Shown one piece after another: positions 50,932 through 60,278 of a DNA stretch of 64,000 nt (the first letter of the stretch is position 1; each line of letters begins with the position of its first letter). A program made the position numbers and the translations under genes. Origin of the DNA: Natranaerofaba carboxydovora (GTDB taxonomy: Bacteria > Bacillota > Natranaerobiia > Natranaerobiales > Natranaerofabaceae); the NCBI RefSeq assembly GCF_022539405.1, contig NZ_CP054394.1:312501-376500 (forward strand), given 5' to 3'. The notes beneath the pieces were generated by a model that saw only the letters and a list, made by a program, of their open reading frames with translations, had not been told where the DNA came from and ran no database searches.

Positions 50932-51159
50932 CTAAGCCACTCCTCTTTTTTTAATAGTTTTTGTTTGTTTCTATGTTTCATCGTTTATCACTTCTAAAAC
51001 AAAAGAGAATGTCACCTCCATCAAATTTTTATTTTTTTGCTTTATTACCTGTTCAAATAATATTTGTTTAATTAAATATAATTCAAGAAGTAGAAGTATA
51101 CATCACCTTTAAGTATGATATTGAACAAAAAACAGTAATATAATCAAATAAATTCTTAA

Positions 51160-51195
51160 ATCACCAATATCACCTTTAAAGGTGATATTGGTGAT
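51160..51195. repeat. 36-bp perfect palindrome
   Basis: The 18-bp arms meet without a spacer at CTTT|AAAG, and each arm contains ATCACC twice. A degenerate half (ATCACCTTTAAGTATGATAT) sits 60 bp upstream. No T-run follows. It lies between the secreted-protein gene and the tmRNA terminator. Confidence 0.7.
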
Positions 51196-51232
51196 ATGCT
51201 CAACTCAATTCATTAATCAACAAATATATAGC

Positions 51233-51262
51233 CATAAAAAAATAAGCCAATAAAGGCTTATT
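51233..51262 (-). terminator. Terminator of ssrA
   Basis: Read leftward, AATAAGCC and GGCTTATT form an 8-bp stem followed by TTTTTTATGG, about 50 bp after the tmRNA 3' end. Confidence 0.8.
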
Positions 51263-51310
51263 TATGTAAAGGACATTTTATTCTATGTTTGTGCTTATTG
51301 TGTTTAATTT

Positions 51311-51662
51311 TGGTGGAGGCGGGGGGAATTGAACCCCCGTCCGAAGGTGGTCCGGAAAGAGCTTCTACGAGCGTAGCCCTTATTTTGCGGTTCGCCTTAA
51401 GGAGCTCCTAAGGACCGGGATCTCCATAAGGCTAGCCTCCGTGAGGTTTCCCATATATAGAGGAGGCCCCTATATATGGTAGCCTGCTAGTTTGTCGTCC
51501 TTACATCCCCGCAGGCTTAGGACATAAGGACGGCCGCTGTCTACGCAGCAGCTAAAGCTGGTTGTTCGTCAGCATTTAAATTTAGGTCCATGTTTTTACC
51601 AGGCCATGGTCCTGGGCCCGCAACTCTTTCCTTTTCACCCTCGTCGACGCCATATCGCCCCC
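51311..51662 (-). ncRNA. ssrA: tmRNA (transfer-messenger RNA)
   Basis: The 352-nt RNA starts GGGGGCGATATGGCG and ends in a T-arm-like GGACGGGGGTTCAATTCCCC, then CGCCTCCACCA. The first seven bases pair with the last seven before ACCA (one G-U). The tag frame reads GKNMDLNLNADEQPALAAA followed by TAG, with the usual LAA-type degron end (51540-51610). It rescues ribosomes stalled on broken mRNA together with SmpB, encoded directly upstream. Confidence 0.95.
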
Positions 51663-51694
51663 AAGGATGTTATACCTTTTCTTCGCGTTATTAA

Positions 51695-51723
51695 GTTATA
51701 ACAAATATAATATACATTGTCAA
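51695..51723 (-). promoter_or_regulatory. Promoter of ssrA
   Basis: Read leftward, TTGACA (51718-51723) and TATAAC (51695-51700) are 17 bp apart, about 33 bp ahead of the tmRNA 5' end. The -35 box overlaps the end of smpB. Confidence 0.8.
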
Positions 51724-52190
51724 CGTATATTTTTTTCTTTAAGGGCTTTCTCAGCCTCTCTTTCCATCGTTTTCCTTTTGATAGCTTCGCGCTTATCATG
51801 TTTTTGTTTACCTTTTGCTAAAGCTAGTTCTAACTTTATTAGACCTCTGGTTACATACACACTTAAAGGCACTAAAGTATATCCCCTTGTTTGGGTATAG
51901 CCTATTAACTTTTTGATTTCTTTTTTGTGAAGCAATAGCTTGCGAGTCCTTGTAGGCTCATGATTATATCTATTACCTTCTTCATAAGGACTTATATGAA
52001 CATTGTGAAGGTATACTTCGCCATTTTGTATTCTGGCAAAACCATCTTTTAGATTAATTCGTCCATTTTTTGCTGATTTTACTTCCGTGCCTGTAAGTTC
52101 AATACCTGCTTCATATACTTCTTCTATGAAAAAGTCATGTCTTGCTTTTTTGTTTCGTGCAAGAACCTTGGTTGTTTTTGCTTCACTCAT
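51720..52190 (-). CDS. smpB: SsrA-binding protein
   Basis: 156 aa, a full-length Smp[21 protein letters not shown] near the N terminus, [49 protein letters not shown], and the basic C-terminal tail [18 protein letters not shown]. It binds tmRNA and brings it to stalled ribosomes. It lies directly upstream of ssrA and in the same direction. AGGAGG precedes the ATG. Confidence 0.97.
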   Translation of the reverse strand: MSEAKTTKVLARNKKARHDFFIEEVYEAGIELTGTEVKSAKNGRINLKDGFARIQNGEVYLHNVHISPYEEGNRYNHEPTRTRKLLLHKKEIKKLIGYTQTRGYTLVPLSVYVTRGLIKLELALAKGKQKHDKREAIKRKTMEREAEKALKEKNIR

Positions 52191-52302
52191 TTATAGTATT
52201 CCTCCTGAACATTTTGTTACTACTGTTATCATTTGCTAATGTAATTATATTTTCTGCTATAATTATATTACGACTTAATATATGAAGTCAAAATATTCAT
52301 TA

Positions 52303-52365
52303 AGCTTTATTTCGACTGCTAGCGAGTTTTAGATGATGTGGATAGACTTTTTGCACACAGAATCA
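52303..52365. repeat. MITE fragment (copy D)
   Basis: This matches the reverse complement of the left half of copy A: CTTTATTTCGACTGCTAGCG, then TTTTAGATG, then (after a loss of about 40 bp) ATAGACTTTTTGCAC and AGAATCAG. It lies between smpB and the secreted-protein gene at 52383. Confidence 0.65.
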
Positions 52366-52382
52366 GCTAATAATCTTTAGTA

Positions 52383-53276
52383 TCATTGATCTTTAAAAAC
52401 TTGGATCTCATCAATAGGACCATTTTTACCTGCTTCACTTTGAAACTCAATTCTATAGTTATCTAAATAATAATTGAAATAATAATGGTAAAGACCCTCT
52501 GCTTTGTGGTCAACAAGATGCACCCTACTTGGCCAGTTTAATTCTTCCATAGCTTCTCCAATTCTCATACCTGTTGTCACGTCAGCAAATTGTTCAATAG
52601 AAGAAAGCAATATGACTTTGCCATTTTCTTCAGGTGAGGTTAGGTGAAAGACCAAAGAATCTGACTGAATTAATCCTCCGTAATTATCAAGCACTATGTT
52701 TTCATAATAAACCAAATATGCTCCAAGGAAAAATCCACTGCTATCATATTGCCCAAACTCATCTTCAATCTCATGCTTTTTTAATTCAAATAAATCAATG
52801 AATTTATCATTAGTTATCTTGTCTTTAAGTTCTGGCATTTCTTTATAATTATTTTCAATAATAATTTTTCTGTTAGCTTCGTCCCATTCTACTTCAGCCC
52901 CAAAAGCTTCCCCTGAAAATCTAAGTGGTATATAAGTTCTACCATCATATATCTCTGCAGCTACATCTAATTCTTCGTAGATCCATCCATCAACTTCTAC
53001 CTCTTTTTCTCCAATTGCTATACCTACCCTATAACCGTTTCTATCTCCATAAGCTACTCTATTCTCTTCGTCCCATCCCATCTCTGCACCTAGAGCTTCA
53101 AATATAGGTCTTGCAGGAACCAGAGTCCTTCCGTCTTTGATTCTTGCCGGATAATTGATTTCGAGTTCTTCATCATTAATTAATATTGTTACATCTTCTG
53201 CTACTTCGGCACCAAAAACACTTCCTCCACCTAGCAAAAAAAGTGTAGAAAATAATATAACAAGTATGAATTTCAT
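52383..53276 (-). CDS. Secreted protein with copper-amine-oxidase-N-like domain
   Basis: 297 aa with a signal peptide (residues 1 to about 22, ending VFGAEV). A CuAO_N1/stalk domain of two half repeats follows (RTLVPARPIFEALGAEMGWD and RTYIPLRFSGEAFGAEVEWD), and then a C-terminal region of about 150 aa that I do not recognise (DGRTY...SLVFHLTSPEENGKVILL). It belongs to the same surface family type as the protein at 49558. Role unknown. Confidence 0.8.
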   Translation of the reverse strand: MKFILVILFSTLFLLGGGSVFGAEVAEDVTILINDEELEINYPARIKDGRTLVPARPIFEALGAEMGWDEENRVAYGDRNGYRVGIAIGEKEVEVDGWIYEELDVAAEIYDGRTYIPLRFSGEAFGAEVEWDEANRKIIIENNYKEMPELKDKITNDKFIDLFELKKHEIEDEFGQYDSSGFFLGAYLVYYENIVLDNYGGLIQSDSLVFHLTSPEENGKVILLSSIEQFADVTTGMRIGEAMEELNWPSRVHLVDHKAEGLYHYYFNYYLDNYRIEFQSEAGKNGPIDEIQVFKDQ

Positions 53277-53503
53277 ATAGCATCCCCCTAACTGTCTATT
53301 TTAGTAAACTATTTTTAGATACTATGCTAAAACATACTGGGTTATCACAAATAGTTGTCACTATGATTAATTTTGTGTAGGGGAAAATTAATTTAACTGC
53401 AAAAATAATATAAACCAGCTTTTTATATTTGAAAGTTTTTCTATATGAGATTTTTCTGTATTTGTATGAAAACTTTTTTGTATTGACTTATTTGTATTGA
53501 CTA

Positions 53504-53552
53504 TTGACAAGAAAAGACAAATAAATATATAATAAACATACCGACGGTCGGT
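53504..53552 (+). promoter_or_regulatory. Promoter and autoregulatory operator of the TetR gene at 53576
   Basis: TTGACA (53504-53509) and TATAAT (53528-53533) are 18 bp apart. The dyad ACCGAC-G-GTCGGT (53540-53552) covers the expected transcription start. The same half-sites recur ahead of the MFS gene at 56971. Confidence 0.8.
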
Positions 53553-53575
53553 TTGACAAAAAAGGAGGTAAATTA

Positions 53576-54256
53576 ATGACAGGTTCAAAAGGTGATGACA
53601 GAAAACAGGAATTTTTGGAAACTGCCCTCGAACTTTTTTATGAAAAGGGTTATGAAAAAACAACCATTAAAGACATTATTGGCAGGATGGGAGTTTCTAA
53701 AGGGGCTTTTTATCATTATTTTGAGTCTAAAGAAGATGTAATTATCACAATAGCAAAAGATTATGCAGATAAAGCAATAAACTTAATTGAAAAGATTGCT
53801 AAAAGAAAAGATATAGATGCCATCGAAAAACTGAACTTGGTGATAGAATCTGTTAATCAATATAAAAGTACTAAAGAAGATGAAAGGTCAAAAATAAAGA
53901 ATGTTTTCTTAGATGAAGAAAACCTAAAATTACAAAGGAAAATTACAAATGAATTAAAAAAGGATTCTGTCAGGTTATTTAAAGAGATAATAGACGAAGG
54001 TGTAGAAGATGGGATATTTGAGACCACTAATTCCAGTGAGTTAGCTGAGTATCTTCTTCACACAATTAATCATATGAATTCATCAATAGATGAATTGCTA
54101 TTAGATGCTCAAGAAAAAAATATAAATACAACTGAACTTTCAAAAAAACTAGAAGATAAATTATCTTTTTATGAGGAAATGCTTAGCAAAATTCTAAGGA
54201 TAAAGAAAGGAAGTATTGAATTAAAAGAACCCTACATGAAAAGGTTTTTGAATTAA
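53576..54256 (+). CDS. TetR/AcrR-family repressor of the resistance cassette
   Basis: 226 aa. The N-terminal HTH is LETALELFYEKGYEKTTIKD, then GVSKGAFYHYFESKEDV; the rest is an alpha-helical ligand domain. GGAGG precedes the ATG. It heads an operon with the rifampin-phosphotransferase-like gene and probably represses itself and the downstream MFS gene through the ACCGAC/GTCGGT operators at 53540 and 56971. The inducer is unknown. Confidence 0.9.
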   Translation: MTGSKGDDRKQEFLETALELFYEKGYEKTTIKDIIGRMGVSKGAFYHYFESKEDVIITIAKDYADKAINLIEKIAKRKDIDAIEKLNLVIESVNQYKSTKEDERSKIKNVFLDEENLKLQRKITNELKKDSVRLFKEIIDEGVEDGIFETTNSSELAEYLLHTINHMNSSIDELLLDAQEKNINTTELSKKLEDKLSFYEEMLSKILRIKKGSIELKEPYMKRFLN

Positions 54257-54284
54257 ATTATTTTTTACAGTGGAGGAGAGAATA

Positions 54285-56948
54285 GTGAAAAGTAATGAAC
54301 AAAAATACGTAAAGTCCTTGGAAGATGTAACAAAGAAAGACTTTCTTTACGCAGGAGGAAAAGGCACAAACCTTGGTGAGATGATTACTGCTGGGCTTCC
54401 TATCCCGGAAGGATTTGTAGTATTAACAAATGCTTATAGAAGATTTGTCGAAGGAAACAATTTAGCTGAGAAAATTAAAGGACTATTAAGTGATATAGAA
54501 GATTTGGATAACCAAGAGGAAGATAGCTTTTCTCAAATAGAAAGGATTTCACAAAAGATAAAAAGACTATTTGAAGCTGGAAAAATACCTGATGATATTA
54601 TTGAAGATATAAATTATATGTATGAAGTATTAGGAGAAGCTTCTGTAGCAGTTAGATCATCAGCCACGGCAGAAGATTTGCCGGGGACTTCCTTTGCAGG
54701 CCAGTATAATACCTATCTGAATATTAGAGGTAGAGAACAACTCCATAAGTCTGTCAAAGATTGTTGGGCTTCTCTTTGGAATGCTAGGGCTCTTTCATAT
54801 AGAGTAAAGCAAAACATAAAAAATGAAGGACTTGCTCACGGTGTTGTAGTGCAAAAGCTAATCGATGCAGAAAAATCAGGTATTTTGTTCACCGCAAACC
54901 CCGTAAATGGCAGACGAGATCAAATGTTATTAAATTCATCCTGGGGGCTTGGCGAAGCCATTGTAGGAGGAGAGGTAACTCCAGATCAGTGGGTTATGGA
55001 CAAAAAGAACAAAAAAATCCTAGAAGAAAAAATTGCTAAAAAAGAGATAATGACTATAAGAAATGATAAAGGGATAGAGTTTGTTGAGGTGACGAGAAAA
55101 GACCAGGAATCTCGCACACTTGATTCAAATGAAGTTATGGAACTATTAGAACTTGGAGACAAAGTGGAAAAATACTTTTCTTCGCCTCAAGATATTGAAT
55201 GGGCATATAGAGATGGGAAGTTTTATCTTGTCCAGTCAAGGCCAATTACTTCGCTCTATCCGCTGCCCCAACCTGAGGATTATGACAAGGGACTTCGGAT
55301 ATATATGAATTTCAACTTGTACTCCCAGGCTATGCCAGAACCCTTTACCCCTGTTGGAGAGGCTATGTTTAAGGAGATGTTTGTAGGTGTTTCTAAACTA
55401 GTAAACAAAGACTACAAAAGAAAACCCGTAAATTGGGTCAAGAGTGCAGGAGGAAGGGTATTTCTAGATGTAACTGAGCCTTTTAAGTACGAAAGGATAC
55501 AAGAAAGGTTAAAGAACAACCCTGCAGATAAAGATCCTGTAACCATACGAACTTTAATCGAATTGATAGATAAAAATAAAGATGAGCTTCTTAAAAACAA
55601 GAAATCAGCCATGAAAATCTTGACTGGAATTATTACAAAAATGAACCCCTGGGTAATAAAGTTTTGCATAACTTCACTATACAAAGTGATGTATGGAGTT
55701 ATTTCTCCCCAAAAAGCAGTATCAAAATCATATCAATATGGTGAAAACTTTGTTTCTAGCATAGAAAATAAAAAGAAAGAATTAAAAACAATTGAAGAAA
55801 AAATAAACTATATTGCTAATGAATCCCCAAAAGAATTGTTTATCGGCTTATTTGAGGTTGTCTTTTATGTTTCGGCTTCATCAACTTATCTAGACAGGGC
55901 AGAGAAAATAATGAAAAAACACCTAGAAGATACTTCAGAGCTAGACAAAGTGGAAAAATCTGTGCCTAATAGTGTTACTACCGAGATGGGGATGGAACTT
56001 TTGGGAATAGTCAAAAAATTAGCAGAGAAGAAAGAAGAACCTACTCTTGACCATCCTGAGGTCAAAAACTTTCTTAATAAATATGGTCATCGCTCTTCTC
56101 TTGAAGTTGACCTTGGTATTCCAAGATGGTATGAAGAACCTCAGTATGTCTTAAACTTAATAGAATCGTATATCGAAAACAAAAATTACGATGAAGGATT
56201 AGACAAATTCCAACAGGGCAAAAAGGAGGCAGAAGAGGCCATAGTTAATATTACTAATAAAATAAAAGAAAAAGGTGCAAATAGGGATGCCAAAAAAGTG
56301 GAAAAACTGCTTAGAAATTTCCGCGAAATGTTTGGTATCAGAGAGCTGCCAAAGTTTTACCTGACTAAATCCTTTGGAATCCTAAGAGAGATGTTGATGG
56401 ATATAGGGGAGGAGTTAAAAAGAGAGGGTAGATTAGAGGATAAGAAGGATATATTTTATCTTCGCTTCGATGAGATAACATCAGATAGAGATCTTAGGGA
56501 GATAGTCGATAAAAATAAAGAAAAATATCAAAGGGATCTGCAGATGAATGCTCCCTTAATAATGACAAGTACTGGAGAAAGCATATACTCAGGCCTTAGT
56601 ACAGAAAAAGGAGAAGAAGGAACAAATTATTATATCGGTTTAGCGGTTTCACCTGGAATATATGAAGGACGGGTTAAAGTATTAAATCGCCCTGAAGAGG
56701 GAAAGAAGCTCAAAAAAGGTGAAATCCTTGTAACTAAAGGCACAAATCCTGCCTGGACACCATTATTTCTTAAGATAGGTGGTTTAGTAATGGAGACAGG
56801 TGGACCTATATCCCACGGTTCTGTTGTGGCAAGGGAATACGGGGTTCCGGCAGTAGCAGGAGTGCGTGAGGCTACTACCAAACTTCAAGATGGGCAATTA
56901 GTAAGGATTAACGGAGAGACAGGAAGTGTAGAGGTGATAGAAGAATAA
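54285..56948 (+). CDS. Rifampin phosphotransferase-like PEP-synthase-family protein
   Basis: 887 aa in three parts: an N-terminal PEP-synthase ATP-grasp domain (KGTNLGEMITAGLPIPEGFV, SVAVRSSATAEDLPGTSFAGQ, EWAYRDGKFYLVQSRPI); a long variable central region (about residues 330-770); and a C-terminal swivelling phosphohistidine domain (GGPISHGSVVAREYGVPAV). The PEP/pyruvate TIM barrel of true PEP synthase is missing, which is the layout of rifampin phosphotransferase. GTG 54285 follows GGAGG. The TetR-MFS context supports a drug-inactivating role; the antibiotic is inferred. Confidence 0.82.
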   Translation: MKSNEQKYVKSLEDVTKKDFLYAGGKGTNLGEMITAGLPIPEGFVVLTNAYRRFVEGNNLAEKIKGLLSDIEDLDNQEEDSFSQIERISQKIKRLFEAGKIPDDIIEDINYMYEVLGEASVAVRSSATAEDLPGTSFAGQYNTYLNIRGREQLHKSVKDCWASLWNARALSYRVKQNIKNEGLAHGVVVQKLIDAEKSGILFTANPVNGRRDQMLLNSSWGLGEAIVGGEVTPDQWVMDKKNKKILEEKIAKKEIMTIRNDKGIEFVEVTRKDQESRTLDSNEVMELLELGDKVEKYFSSPQDIEWAYRDGKFYLVQSRPITSLYPLPQPEDYDKGLRIYMNFNLYSQAMPEPFTPVGEAMFKEMFVGVSKLVNKDYKRKPVNWVKSAGGRVFLDVTEPFKYERIQERLKNNPADKDPVTIRTLIELIDKNKDELLKNKKSAMKILTGIITKMNPWVIKFCITSLYKVMYGVISPQKAVSKSYQYGENFVSSIENKKKELKTIEEKINYIANESPKELFIGLFEVVFYVSASSTYLDRAEKIMKKHLEDTSELDKVEKSVPNSVTTEMGMELLGIVKKLAEKKEEPTLDHPEVKNFLNKYGHRSSLEVDLGIPRWYEEPQYVLNLIESYIENKNYDEGLDKFQQGKKEAEEAIVNITNKIKEKGANRDAKKVEKLLRNFREMFGIRELPKFYLTKSFGILREMLMDIGEELKREGRLEDKKDIFYLRFDEITSDRDLREIVDKNKEKYQRDLQMNAPLIMTSTGESIYSGLSTEKGEEGTNYYIGLAVSPGIYEGRVKVLNRPEEGKKLKKGEILVTKGTNPAWTPLFLKIGGLVMETGGPISHGSVVAREYGVPAVAGVREATTKLQDGQLVRINGETGSVEVIEE

Positions 56949-56970
56949 TATATATTTTTTGGCCGTAACC

Positions 56971-56987
56971 ATACCGACCGTCGGTAT
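56971..56987. promoter_or_regulatory. Operator ahead of the MFS gene
   Basis: ATACCGAC-C-GTCGGTAT is a 17-bp dyad. It matches the half-sites at 53540 and overlaps a TATAAT (56985-56990), so binding of TetR would block a promoter placed between the phosphotransferase and the MFS gene. Confidence 0.75.
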
Positions 56988-57005
56988 AATAAGGGGGTGA
57001 TTAAT

Positions 57006-58163
57006 ATGAAACAGAAAAATATGATAATCTTATTTATTAGTTTGGTAGTAGTAATGATGGGCTATGGTATCGCAATGCCGGTACTTCCATTTTATATAGA
57101 AAGCATGGGTGGGAGAGGAATTCATTTTGGGTTATTAATAGCTAGCTATGGTGTAATGCAGCTGCTCTTTGCACCTGTCTGGGGAAATTTGTCTGACAAA
57201 TATGGAAGAAAACCAATGTTACTTGTTGGAATGATGGGTCTTGGTTTGGCTATGGCATTATTTGCACTGGCAACTGAGCTGTGGATGCTATATGCGGCAC
57301 AAGTTATGTCTGGAGGCTTATCTGCCGCTATGCTTCCTGCAGCTCAGGCTTATGCTGGGGATAGTACTACCAAAGAAGATAGAGGAGGAGCTATGGGTAG
57401 GATAGGAGGAGCTATTGGCCTAGGTGTAATATTAGGCCCCGGGGTAGGTGGGCTTTTGGCTGCTAGGTCTTTAGCTACTCCGTTTTTTATGGCATCATGT
57501 TTTAGTGTGCTGACTTTTTTAATCATATTGATCGGACTTCCAGAATCTCTTTCGAAAGAAAACCGGTCCGAAACTACAGAAATCAAGTTTATGCAGGTAA
57601 GAGGTTTGTGCAATGCATTATTTACGCCTATAGGTTTTGGCTTGATAGTGGCATTTATCGCTATACTGGGTCAAACTATATTTTCAAGCGTATATGGCTT
57701 GTATGCTTTGGCAAGATTTGACTATGGCCCGGAGCAGGTAGGGACAATATTGATGGGAATGAGCGTTATGTATGCTATCTCTCAGGGACTAGTAGTAGGT
57801 CCTTTGACCAAAAGGTTTGGAGAAGAGAAAATAATAGCTTTAGCCTTGATTGGGACTTCTTTAGGCTTTGGGTTGATTTTGGCGTCTGTTACTTTTGTTA
57901 CTATATTTCTAGCCATGATCTGTTTTATATTATTTAATTCTCTATTAAAACCTTCAGCTATAGCTTTTGTATCTAAGAACACGGTAGATAATCAGGGAAA
58001 AGCCATGGGAATCACCGAATCATACATGGCCATTGGTCGAATACTAGGGCCGTTGTGGGGTGGGATGCTCTTTGATATTAATATTTTCTTTCCTTTTTTA
58101 AGTGGGATGGTGGTATTTTTTGTTCTATCAATACTGACATTGAAAAAACTAAAAACACTTTAA
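57006..58163 (+). CDS. Major facilitator superfamily efflux transporter
   Basis: 385 aa with twelve helices. The MFS signature GNLSDKYGRKPMLLVGM follows helix 2, and GLGVILGPGVGGLLAA is the motif C of drug:H+ antiporters. ATG 57006 lies nine bases after AGGGGG; GTG 56997 overlaps that site. It follows the rifampin-phosphotransferase-like gene and has its own TetR operator. It is likely a drug exporter. It converges on the oxidoreductase at 58168. Confidence 0.9.
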   Translation: MKQKNMIILFISLVVVMMGYGIAMPVLPFYIESMGGRGIHFGLLIASYGVMQLLFAPVWGNLSDKYGRKPMLLVGMMGLGLAMALFALATELWMLYAAQVMSGGLSAAMLPAAQAYAGDSTTKEDRGGAMGRIGGAIGLGVILGPGVGGLLAARSLATPFFMASCFSVLTFLIILIGLPESLSKENRSETTEIKFMQVRGLCNALFTPIGFGLIVAFIAILGQTIFSSVYGLYALARFDYGPEQVGTILMGMSVMYAISQGLVVGPLTKRFGEEKIIALALIGTSLGFGLILASVTFVTIFLAMICFILFNSLLKPSAIAFVSKNTVDNQGKAMGITESYMAIGRILGPLWGGMLFDINIFFPFLSGMVVFFVLSILTLKKLKTL

Positions 58164-58167
58164 ACAA

Positions 58168-59661
58168 TCAACTAACAAAAGCTTTTTTCTTTTTCTTTGT
58201 AATTCTCATGATGGTGTCTTTGCCAGTAATAACAGCATTTGGCAAACCTCCTGGTGGTTGTAGCCACTGGCCGCTTAGAAATATATTATTAAGTCCTTTT
58301 ATCTTACCTGAATGGTTCATCATTTTCCCATTAATTGTGGAGTGAAATGCCATGAATGAGCCCATATAAGCATTACAGTATCGTTCAAATGTTTTTGGAG
58401 TAGCTACATCTAAGACCTTTAATTTCCCCTGCATATGGGGAAACTTTTTTTCTATTCTTGTTTTAACTTCTTGCCCTATACGAGCCTTTTCTTGTTGATA
58501 TTCTTCTGATTCCCTAGAAAGTGATTTCCATTTTATTAGATCGTTGTAGTACTGATTGATGCTAACAGTGATTACTGTACGATCTTTGGGGGCAAAATTT
58601 GGTTCATAACCATAATGGGTCATCAGTAATTGCTCTATTGGGGTTTGATTGATCTCAAAAGGATCTATGTCAAATCTAATGCTCCTTGGTATATCATCCA
58701 TAGCTATAGTTCCTTGATATCCAAGGGCAATACGTATTTCTGAAGCTAGAGGGTACACGTCTGGATTGTTGAATCTTTTTTCAAAGTCTTTGTCTGGGTA
58801 TTTTCCTTTTAGAAGTTTGTCATAAAGTACTTTGGCATCGCATGCCGCTATAAAGTAATCTGCTTCGAAGATTTTACCATTTTGACATGTAATTTGGTTT
58901 ATAATGTTGTTTTTTATCTCTAGTTTTGTAACCTCACAGTTTTTTTCAACCTTTCCACCTAGTGAAAGATATCTATCTGCCATACGCCCTGCAAATTCTC
59001 TAGAACCACCATGAGGGATGGAGGCCTGACCTTTTGTAAAGGTCGAAAGGGCGAAAAAGAGCATAGAAGCACTAAAGCCTTCAGGTACAAAAGTAGCCAA
59101 AATTCCCCTTAGCGCAGGATGCTTAAATCTTTTAGCATACTCTTGCAAACTGATCTTGCCGTATTTTTGTATTATCATTCCCGCATCTTTCATTGACATC
59201 ATTTGCTTGATTCTTTCTACAATATTCATTAAGTCCGCTGGCTTGCCGATAGGGATTTCGAAAGATTGCAGTTTCTCTATGTCTTGACACATTTCTATAA
59301 TAGTTTTACTGTCTTTAGGGGATATTTCTATCCAACTAGACTTAAGCCTTTCTAAATCTCTATAAAAATGTACTCTAACACCTTCATGCTCATAAGCAAG
59401 AAAACTTTCTGGGTTGTGTATATCGACGCTGTCTAAAGCTCCGACAGTTTTCCAAAGGTCATTGATAGGAGTATTTTCTTTAGTACCGACTAGCCAGTGT
59501 ATACAGCCGTCTATATGATAGCCTTCTCTATCCCATCCGGTGCATTCTCCGCCCAAAGTATGATGTTTTTCTAAGATAATGCTTTCAAAGCCGTTTTTTT
59601 GTGCAAAAATCCCTGCACTAAGTCCGGCAATTCCGCCGCCTATAATAACAATTTTTTTCAT
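58168..59661 (-). CDS. CrtI-like FAD-dependent oxidoreductase (phytoene desaturase family)
   Basis: 497 aa. The N terminus has IVIIGGGIAGLSAGIFAQKNG (FAD-binding) and LEKHHTLGGECTGW, and the C terminus NNIFLSGQWLQPPGGLPNAV. This is the phytoene desaturase/retinol saturase-type family, whose members oxidise or saturate polyenes and lipids. A carotenoid pathway is not near, so the substrate is open. It starts directly after the TetR gene's stop (TAAATG), so the two form an operon. A basic tail (RITKKKKK) ends it. Confidence 0.85.
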   Translation of the reverse strand: MKKIVIIGGGIAGLSAGIFAQKNGFESIILEKHHTLGGECTGWDREGYHIDGCIHWLVGTKENTPINDLWKTVGALDSVDIHNPESFLAYEHEGVRVHFYRDLERLKSSWIEISPKDSKTIIEMCQDIEKLQSFEIPIGKPADLMNIVERIKQMMSMKDAGMIIQKYGKISLQEYAKRFKHPALRGILATFVPEGFSASMLFFALSTFTKGQASIPHGGSREFAGRMADRYLSLGGKVEKNCEVTKLEIKNNIINQITCQNGKIFEADYFIAACDAKVLYDKLLKGKYPDKDFEKRFNNPDVYPLASEIRIALGYQGTIAMDDIPRSIRFDIDPFEINQTPIEQLLMTHYGYEPNFAPKDRTVITVSINQYYNDLIKWKSLSRESEEYQQEKARIGQEVKTRIEKKFPHMQGKLKVLDVATPKTFERYCNAYMGSFMAFHSTINGKMMNHSGKIKGLNNIFLSGQWLQPPGGLPNAVITGKDTIMRITKKKKKAFVS

Positions 59662-60234
59662 TTAACTATCCCCTTTTTTAATTTTTTGTACCTGAAGAAG
59701 TTCTTCTCCAGTTTCCATAAGAAGTTTTTCTACGGCTTTATCATCTAGATAAGATGGTATATGGCCGTTTGCAACCATAACTGATAACCCAAGCTGAAAA
59801 ACTCGCATTTTAAATAACAGTTTTCTTCGCTCCTCAAAAGTCAAACTGCTCATTTCCTTATCTTCAGACATTGCTTGGAGCATTGCTTCTTCAAATTCTT
59901 CGTATGACTTCATATATTGATTAGGTTCTATTACCAGCTCACGAAAGAGGATGGGATACTCTCTTGCAAATTCTAAGCTGGCTTTTCCTATATTCTCAAA
60001 CATATTTTCACCATTTTGTGTTGCTAATAGTTCATTTGAGAGGGCAAAAACTCGCTTAACTACCTCAGATATTAAATCATCAATTGTCTCAAAGTTGACA
60101 TAGATAGGAGCAACAGAACATCCAAGGTGTTTGGCGACATTTCTAGCTGTAACTTTTGAAAAGCCGTTTTCTTTGGCGATTTCGAAGGCAGTTTCTATTA
60201 TTCTTTCTTTGTTAACTTTTGTTTTGGGGGGCAT
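59662..60234 (-). CDS. TetR/AcrR-family regulator of the CrtI-like gene
   Basis: 190 aa. The HTH reads IETAFEIAKENGFSKVTARNV, then LGCSVAPIYVNFETIDDL. ATG 60234 lies eight bases after AAGGAG; the longer upstream reading has no ribosome-binding site. It is the first gene of the operon with the CrtI-like oxidoreductase. ATAAC/GTTAT dyads just upstream are its probable operators. Confidence 0.88.
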   Translation of the reverse strand: MPPKTKVNKERIIETAFEIAKENGFSKVTARNVAKHLGCSVAPIYVNFETIDDLISEVVKRVFALSNELLATQNGENMFENIGKASLEFAREYPILFRELVIEPNQYMKSYEEFEEAMLQAMSEDKEMSSLTFEERRKLLFKMRVFQLGLSVMVANGHIPSYLDDKAVEKLLMETGEELLQVQKIKKGDS

Positions 60235-60250
60235 GTTTCCAACTCCTTGA

Positions 60251-60278
60251 ATAACATTTGTTATATAACTATTGTTAT
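60251..60278. promoter_or_regulatory. Tandem dyads ahead of the TetR-CrtI operon
   Basis: ATAACA-TT-TGTTAT (60251-60264) is a perfect palindrome; ATAAC-TATT-GTTAT (60265-60278) lies directly beside it. A further GATAAC is found at 60291. They lie 17-44 bp ahead of the regulator start and are candidate autorepression sites. Confidence 0.6.

Noticed and set aside
51160-51195. Palindrome as the transcription terminator of ssrA
   Set aside because: A proper hairpin with a T-run lies closer at 51233-51262; the palindrome has no T-run.
53388-53663. Leftward 91-aa frame over the TetR promoter
   Set aside because: It covers the promoter, the operator and the TetR N terminus and has no ribosome-binding site.
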